Shown here one piece after another: positions 58,996 to 64,000 of a stretch of DNA of 64,000 nt. Position 1 is the stretch's first letter; each line of letters begins with the position of its first letter. Source of the DNA: Actinopolymorpha pittospori. Lineage in GTDB: Bacteria > Actinomycetota > Actinomycetes > Propionibacteriales > Actinopolymorphaceae. Both the position numbers and the translations under genes were made by a program. Where the stretch lies: positions 4,030,001-4,094,000 of the forward strand of contig NZ_JADBEM010000001.1 in NCBI RefSeq assembly GCF_014873875.1, in the 5' to 3' direction. The notes beneath the pieces were generated by a model, which did no database searches, was not told the origin of the DNA, and saw only the letters and a list, made by a program, of their open reading frames with translations.

Positions 58996-60377
58996 ATGAA
59001 CACCATCCGCCTCGCACGGTCGCTGCCTCGCTCGGTCCAACTGCTCCTCGTCAACACACTCGGCATCGCGCTGGGTTTCTACCTTCTGGTTCCCTACCTC
59101 GCGACCTACCTGCGGGACGAGCTGCACGTGGCCACCGCGGTCGTGGGGGCGGTCCTCGGGCTCCGGGTGTTCTGCCAGCAGGGCCTGACCCTGATCGGCG
59201 GTACGGCCGCCGACCGCCTGGGCCCCCGACCGGTGATCATCGCGGGTTGCGCGCTGCGCACCGTCGCGTTCGGGATGTTCGCGTTCTTCGACGACGTCGC
59301 GGGCCTGATCGTGGCGTCCATGCTGGTCGGCTTCGCCGGAGCACTCTTCAGCCCGGCCGCCCGTTCCTACATCGCGGTGGAGGCGGGCGAGCGTCGGCTC
59401 GACGCCTTCGCCCTGTCGAACGTCGCGAGCACCGTGGGCGCGCTCGCCGGACCGTTGATCGGGAGCGTGCTCGTCGCGGTGGACTTCCGCTGGACGGCGG
59501 GAGTGTCCGCGGCGGTGTTCGCCGTTCTCACGATCTGGCAACTGTTCGCCCTGCCCGCCCGGCCCGCCGAGGCGTCCGCGGGCTCGACCCTCGGCACGTG
59601 GCGGGAGGCACTGCGCGACCGGGCGTTCGTCGTCTTCGCGGCCGCCACCTCGGTGCTGTTCCTTTCTACAACCAGTTCTACCTGCTGCTGCCGCTGGAGG
59701 CGACGCGGGTGACCGGCTGGTCCGCGGCCACCGGTGGGGTCTTCCTCGTCTCGACCCTCGTGACGCTGGCGGCCCAGGTCCGGCTGGTGAAGTGGCTCGC
59801 CGGACGGGTGGCACCCGGGATGGTGATCGCCGGCGGGCTGTTCCTGTCCGCGGCGGCGTTCGTCCCGCTGGGGCTGAGCGCGGCCATGGTGTCCGACGCG
59901 GACGGCGGCGGTACGACGGCGAGCCTGCTGCTGGCCGCGGTGCCGGTTCTCCTCGCGACCGTGACACTGACCGTCAGCCTCGACGGCGCGCAGCCGTACG
60001 CCCAGGAGGTCACGATCGGCTTCGCGCGCAACGGCCTCACCGGGACCTACCTCGGTATGGCCATGACGGGCTCCGGTATCGCCACGGCGGCGGGCAACGC
60101 CGGCACCGGCTATCTCGACGACCTCGGGCAGCGTGCGTCGTCCCCGTGGCTGAGCGCGGGAGTGCTGGCGGTACTCGCGCTCGCGGCCGGGTTGACCGTC
60201 CTGCGGCTACAACGCCAGGGACGGTTGGTCGGGGTGGAGGCTCCTGCCGAGGTGGTCGAGACCGCGAATCCTTCCCCGCCGAAACCCGAGCGCGCCGCCA
60301 CGCCCACGATCGAGGAGGCGGTGCCGGAGTTGGACGCCGCCGCGACGCCAGCCGGCCGGGGCCGGACCGGGTCCTGA
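58996..60377 (+). pseudogene. MFS transporter with a frameshift
   Basis: The first part (MNTIRLARSLPRSVQLLLVN to LRDRAFVVFAAATSVLF) is in one frame. From about 59662 the sequence must move to another frame to go on with FYNQFYLLLPLEATRVTGWS to the stop at 60377. One base is missing between CTGTTC and TTCTAC. With it restored, the product is a 460-residue, 12-helix sugar/drug transporter with a Pro/Glu-rich tail. Motif A is in GGTAADRLGPRPVIIAG. The ATG at 58996 has no strong ribosome site. Dead gene or a base error. Confidence 0.85.
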
Positions 60378-60439
60378 GTCGCCGGCCGGTCCAGGGACGA
60401 GTGGGGCGAGTGGGGCGAGTGGGGCCGGTCAGGACGGGT

Positions 60440-61423
60440 TCAGCCTCCTGATCGGACCTGACGCGGGATCCGTACCCGTCCCTCGGCGCTTTCCAGTTGG
60501 TCCCGGGCCCAGTGCCCGAGGTTGGCGGCCGCCTCGTAGGTGCTGTGCAGGAAGTCCTCGAGGGTGCGGTCGGGATCAGCGGCCGTCCGCACGACGTCGT
60601 AGGGCAGGATGAACTCGCCGAGCTTGGGCTCGAAGTACGCCTCCGCCGGCTGGACGTCGGCCGCCCGGTAGCCGCCCGGCTCGGGATAGGCGTAGGAGTA
60701 GAAGGCCGCCTCCTCCATCCCGTTGCCGCCGGGCCAGAACCCCGCACTGCTCAGCTCGTGGGAGTACGCGTCCCTGGTGACCGCGTCCGGAAGCCCGGGC
60801 AGTCCACCCGGATGGACCGGCGCCGACCGGCCGGAGAAGCGGGTCACGGCGAGGTCGAAGCTGCCCCAGAAGAAGTGGACCGGGCTGCACTTGCCGAGAA
60901 AGCCGGTGCGGAACTCACAGAAAACCCGGTCGACCTGGGTCAGCGCTCGCCAGAAGTCGTGAGCCGCGTTCGCGTCGTAGGGACGGACGACGTGGTCCTC
61001 GGGGAACGGAACCGGGTGGGGCACCTCGTTCGGCCTGGTGTTGATGTCGACCGGCACCTCGAGGGCCTCCAGCGCGTCCATCACGCACGTGTAGAAGTCC
61101 GCCACCGACTGCGCCCGCAGTTTGATCCGACGCTCCGCGCCGTCGGAGGTGCGGAGGGAGAGAACGTGGTCCACGAGGTCGAAGGTGATGTCGAACGTAC
61201 GCGGACCATGAGTGACGGGTCCGGTCGTGAGACCTCTCGCGTTCACATACAGCGGGACATGCCAGGAGTGGTTGAGCCAGGGCGTCTGGGCAACCCGTAC
61301 CTTGCCGACGATCTGCGTCCACAGGTGTAAAGCGGTGCAGGTGTCCTTCCAGGCTTCGTAGGGAAGGGCGGGCCACACCTCTCGCACCTGGGCAACCGAC
61401 GAATCCGTGTCATGCGCTGTCAC
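60440..61423 (-). CDS. DUF5996 family protein
   Basis: 327 residues. The family start is readable: WPALPYEAWKDTCTALHLWT, QIVGKVRVAQTPWLNHSWHV, PLYVNARGLTTGPVTHGP. The core goes on with VHFFWGSFDLAVTRFSGRSA and FYSYAYPEPGGY. No function is known for the group. The GTG at 61423 was preferred because GAGGGG sits 9 bases upstream; a GTG at 61432 would place it too close. It is convergent with the MFS pseudogene. Confidence 0.9.
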   Translation of the reverse strand: MTAHDTDSSVAQVREVWPALPYEAWKDTCTALHLWTQIVGKVRVAQTPWLNHSWHVPLYVNARGLTTGPVTHGPRTFDITFDLVDHVLSLRTSDGAERRIKLRAQSVADFYTCVMDALEALEVPVDINTRPNEVPHPVPFPEDHVVRPYDANAAHDFWRALTQVDRVFCEFRTGFLGKCSPVHFFWGSFDLAVTRFSGRSAPVHPGGLPGLPDAVTRDAYSHELSSAGFWPGGNGMEEAAFYSYAYPEPGGYRAADVQPAEAYFEPKLGEFILPYDVVRTAADPDRTLEDFLHSTYEAAANLGHWARDQLESAEGRVRIPRQVRSGG

Positions 61424-61960
61424 CTTCGACACCCCCTCGCCCGACGTGCTGTCAAAGACGCACAGTCCGACTGTTCGGCCAATATCTCGACAGGCCCGAA
61501 ACAGGTGCCGACCTGGGCGGCCGACACCCATCGGTTCCGCCCTCTGTCGAAAGGCTAGGTCATCGCTTCCGCGGGCGCGACGGACCGGTCACGCCGCCCT
61601 GCCGGCCATGGTCGCGGCGATGCGCTCGGCGAGCATGATCACCGTGCGCGACTGGTGAGGAGTTCGAAGCTGGGCGTTCGTGCGCATGCTCGGTCTTCCC
61701 GGATCGGGAGGAATGCGCACCGTCCGCCGGGTGGTCGCGCTCGCACCTCTCGACGTGCCCGTCAAGGTCGGCTTGTCGGCGTTCGTCGGGGCGAGGAACC
61801 GGGTCGATGCCACCGGGTCCATGTTCGGCACACCCATGTGGCCAGTCTGCATCGGCTCGGCCGAAAGGACGGAGAAGCTAGCGTCGGCGGTAGTGGCGTC
61901 CGCGGCCGTGCCCGGCGCGACGCCGGCAGACCGACCGTTTCGCCGACGGGGGAGTCGCTG
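61424..61960. other. Intergenic, divergent, no recognised gene
   Basis: 537 bases between DUF5996 (minus) and the glycosylase gene (plus). Several open frames of 80-95 codons exist on both strands, among them one at 61680-61961 that overlaps the glycosylase start, but none has a good ribosome site or family resemblance. The plus-strand promoter of the glycosylase gene is expected here. Confidence 0.4.
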
Positions 61961-62770
61961 ATGCCTGAGCTGCCCGATGTCGAGGGGTTCCGCAGGGTCC
62001 TTGCCGATCATGGCGTGGGAGTACGCATCGACGACGTGGACGTGGCCGATGCCGGTGTTCTGCGCAACGTCGACGCGGAGGAGCTCCGGCGCTCGCTCTC
62101 CGGTAGGTACTTCGACGAACCGAGGCGACACGGGAAGTGGTTGGTGGGGCCGACGCGGCTCGCCCGAAGCGGGCATCAACCCGACGATCCCAGCCTGGTC
62201 TTCCATTTCGGAATGACCGGCGGTCTCGTGTGGGCGGACCGCGACGGAGCCGAACGGCATCGCCACGACCGCATCGTGCTGGTGTTGTCGAACGGCGAGC
62301 TGCGTTATCGCGACATGCGCAAACTCCAAGGAGTACGACTTTCTCGCACGGACACCGATGTCGGCGAACTGCTCGGAAATACCGGACCGGATGTGTTCGA
62401 CCTCACGCCGGCCGAACTCGGGGCGCGCCTCGCGGGGCTCCGCCGTCAGGTCAAACCCGCGCTGATGGACCAGGAGGTCGTGGCGGGGCTTGGCAACCTG
62501 TTGGTGGACGAGATCCTGTGGCGCTCACATCTGCATCCGGCTCGGCCGACCACGGACCTTTCGCGCGCCGATCGCGACCGGATGTACCGACGAATGCGAA
62601 CCGTCCTGCGGACCAGCGTGGCGGTTGGGCACGTGCCGGGACGGTCCTCCTGGCTCACCGGAAACCGCGAGAAGGAAGGCGCGCCCTGCCCGCACTGCGG
62701 CACACCGCTTCGGCATTCGCGCATCGGCGGACGTACCACCGTATGGTGCCCGCACTGCCAGGAACGCTGA
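61961..62770 (+). CDS. Fpg/Nei-type DNA glycosylase
   Basis: 269 residues. MPELPDVEGFRRVLADHGV provides the N-terminal Pro-Glu pair used in catalysis. The FHFGMTGGLVWADR strand, YRDMRKLQGVRL, LGNLLVDEILWRSHLHPARP (helix-two-turn-helix) and a zinc finger with CPHCGTPLRHSRI and VWCPHC complete the family features. It removes oxidised bases and cleaves the abasic site. RBS GGGGGAGTC precedes the ATG at 61961. It is a single gene; the exact substrate (8-oxoG or oxidised pyrimidines) is not determined. Confidence 0.93.
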   Translation: MPELPDVEGFRRVLADHGVGVRIDDVDVADAGVLRNVDAEELRRSLSGRYFDEPRRHGKWLVGPTRLARSGHQPDDPSLVFHFGMTGGLVWADRDGAERHRHDRIVLVLSNGELRYRDMRKLQGVRLSRTDTDVGELLGNTGPDVFDLTPAELGARLAGLRRQVKPALMDQEVVAGLGNLLVDEILWRSHLHPARPTTDLSRADRDRMYRRMRTVLRTSVAVGHVPGRSSWLTGNREKEGAPCPHCGTPLRHSRIGGRTTVWCPHCQER

Positions 62771-62892
62771 CGAGCCGCCCGCCCGAGCGCGCACGGCGGC
62801 GGGAGCGAGCAGTCCAGAAGGCAGCCGGAGCCGAGATCGCTTCGGGATGGTGGAGAGTGGACCGGAGACTCCTACGCAGGAAGGAGAACGCC

Positions 62893-63462
62893 ATGTGGGG
62901 GAATCGGCCGACCGTTACCGGTCTGGCGGTGTCAACGACGACAGTCATGGCGCTGGGGGTCGGAAGCGTGGCCCTGGTAGGTGGCCAGTCCGCGTTGGGG
63001 GCGGACACGCAAGGCGCCGCTCGCGGCGCTCAACAGGCCCAGCAGGCTCCGGCGCCCCAAGTCGCACCGGGCGGTGTGCGTGCCGAGCCCGGCGGGCACG
63101 GCTGGGGCAAGGCGAGCCGGGTGCTGCACGGTGAGTTCGTCGTTCCGAAACGCGGCGGTGGATATGAGACGGTGAGGATTCAGCGGGGATCCCTGCAGAG
63201 TGCGTCTTCCACTGAAATCACGCTGCGGAGCGCGGACGGTTACCGCCAGACATACCGCCTTGGGTCCGACACCGTTGTCAACGCAGGGTCCGCGGGCCTT
63301 CGGTCGATCGGCCAGGGCGACATGGTGAGCGTGGCGGCGACCGTGAGCGGACACAGCGCGACCGCGCTCTACGTCGCGGACATCTCGCACCTGCGTTCGG
63401 CGTTCGAGAAGCACGCACCCAGCTCTCCTGATCATTCGGGCATGGGTGGCGCGGGCGACTGA
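62893..63462 (+). CDS. Secreted protein of unknown function
   Basis: 189 residues. The N-terminal signal reads MWGNRPTVTGLAVSTTTVMA, then LGVGSVALVGGQSALGADTQ, with a cleavage site probably after GADTQ or nearby. A Gln/Ala/Pro-rich segment (res ~40-65) is followed by a beta-rich part (FVVPKRGGGYETVRIQRGSL, TEITLRSADGYRQTYRLGSD, MVSVAATVSGHSATALYVAD), like DUF5666-type small secreted domains. The ATG at 62893 has AAGGAG 5 bases upstream. It is separated from the glycosylase by 122 bases; no partner was recognised. Confidence 0.8.
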   Translation: MWGNRPTVTGLAVSTTTVMALGVGSVALVGGQSALGADTQGAARGAQQAQQAPAPQVAPGGVRAEPGGHGWGKASRVLHGEFVVPKRGGGYETVRIQRGSLQSASSTEITLRSADGYRQTYRLGSDTVVNAGSAGLRSIGQGDMVSVAATVSGHSATALYVADISHLRSAFEKHAPSSPDHSGMGGAGD

Positions 63463-63788
63463 ACGGCCCAGGTGTCTTCGTGACGGGGATCCGGTGGCGG
63501 GTGCCGTCGCCGGATCTCCGTCACGAGACGTGCCTCGTGCGTCGGAACAACAGCGGATGAACAAGGGCAAGTCAGGGCCAAGTCGGGGCCGCGCACGCGC
63601 CCGCGGTGGCCGCACCGCAAGTCGCCCTTGCCACGGGGATAGCCTGGATGACGTTCCGCCTCCGGTCACGACGAGACCGGGTGGCATCAAGGACTGGTGA
63701 GCCTCGACGTGGATGCCAACCGCGGCAGGCCTCCGCCGACGGAGTGACAGGTGTTCGACGACATCCGCGACCGACGAGGCGCGCGGCG
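63463..63788. other. Intergenic, no recognised gene
   Basis: 326 bases between the secreted protein and the SDR gene. It contains a short direct repeat of the GGGCAAGTCAGG / GGCCAAGTCGGGG type near 63565-63590. No gene, promoter or hairpin was clear. Confidence 0.4.
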
Positions 63789-64000
63789 ATGACGTGGTGG
63801 CTCTCCCTCGCCGACCGCACGGCCCTGGTCACCGGATCCGCGCGCGGGATCGGCCTGGAGATCGCTCGCGGGCTCGGCCTGGCCGGTGCTCGGGTCTTTC
63901 TCAACGGCCGCAGTGAGGACAACACCCGCCGGGCGGTCGAGTCCCTTCGCTCGGAACGTATCGCCGTCGAGTCCCTGTGCTTCGACGTCACCGACGAGGC
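63789..64000 (+). CDS. Short-chain dehydrogenase/reductase (partial, runs off window)
   Basis: The first 70 codons are visible: MTWWLSLADRTALVTGSARG, IGLEIARGLGLAGARVFLNG, RSEDNTRRAVESLRSE. The TGSARGIGLE motif gives NAD(P) binding by the SDR fold. The C-terminal part with the YxxxK site is outside the window, so the substrate cannot be assigned. The ATG at 63789 starts the family-like N-terminus; there is a weak GGCGCGCGGCG upstream and a GTG is possible. Confidence 0.85.
   Translation, partial: MTWWLSLADRTALVTGSARGIGLEIARGLGLAGARVFLNGRSEDNTRRAVESLRSERIAVESLCFDVTDE

Noticed and set aside
61680..61961. 93-codon plus frame before the glycosylase gene
   Set aside because: It overlaps the glycosylase start region in another frame and lacks a ribosome site or recognisable fold.
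1..64000. tRNA, rRNA, CRISPR array or transposase
   Set aside because: No cloverleaf-like sequence with a GGTTCRA arm, no ribosomal stretch, no spaced repeats and no transposase motif was recognised; a covariance-model scan would be needed to be certain.

Overview
The window is very GC-rich, with short intergenic gaps, many GTG starts and frequent 4-bp ATGA/GTGA gene overlaps. The content (gas-vesicle clusters of the actinobacterial GvpO/GvpY/GvpZ type, an ECF sigma factor with DGPF proteins, DUF222/HNH genes, DUF5996, a Ku protein, a type III PKS with a methyltransferase) points to a filamentous or soil actinobacterium. The genus cannot be fixed from sequence alone.

Layout. 1-1215: truncated pgi. 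2298-7717: gas vesicle cluster 1 (gvpO-J-L-S-K-A-F-Y-Z). 7806-10294: a divergent LysR/MFS pair. 10785-16879: gas vesicle cluster 2 (gvpO-J-L-[S-K fusion]-A-F-G-Y-Z). 16999-20307: aldo/keto reductase, amidohydrolase and a polytopic membrane protein. 20615-24337: two DGPF (YCII-like) proteins, an ECF42-type sigma factor and a frameshifted FAD oxidoreductase. 24421-25706: a ribbon-helix-helix protein overlapping an unusual protein that joins a degenerate Doc/Fic toxin fold to a ClpC N-terminal domain. 25869-27302: a DUF222/HNH gene. 27454-33588: a minus-strand operon (Gfo/Idh/MocA, Tat lipoprotein binding protein, SDR, ceramidase-like protein, nucleotidyltransferase-like protein) divergent from an IclR regulator. 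34772-41536: pyroglutamyl peptidase, RidA, a SelA-like PLP enzyme, a duplicated esterase, a DHA2 exporter and a Cdd1-like protein. 41843-45367: DUF4432, a Gfo/Idh gene with an in-frame TGA, and a zinc alcohol dehydrogenase. 45686-47129: a broken second DUF222/HNH copy. 47253-53663: tautomerase, TipA-like MerR, VOC remnant, type III PKS with methyltransferase, quinone oxidoreductase, MFS and ArsR. 53656-55679: WD40 and CobW-type GTPase with a Zur-like promoter. 56012-64000: Ku, MBL hydrolase, frameshifted MFS, DUF5996, Fpg/Nei glycosylase, a secreted protein and a truncated SDR.

How the genes work together. The two gvp clusters each hold shell protein (GvpA), minor GvpA-like proteins (GvpJ, GvpS), assembly factors (GvpF, GvpL, GvpK, GvpO) and two accessory proteins with charged tails (Y, Z). 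They share one gene order but differ in that cluster 2 fuses GvpS to GvpK, lengthens GvpL and keeps gvpG. The 27-45 kb stretch looks like carbohydrate or amino-sugar catabolism under IclR control.

The most unusual item is the RHH / Doc-like-ClpN pair at 24.4-25.7 kb, which looks like a toxin-antitoxin operon rebuilt into a Clp-linked regulator. Four other genes are interrupted by single-base lesions or stops, so either pseudogenisation or base-level sequence errors should be kept in mind. No tRNA, rRNA, CRISPR array or transposase was recognised.
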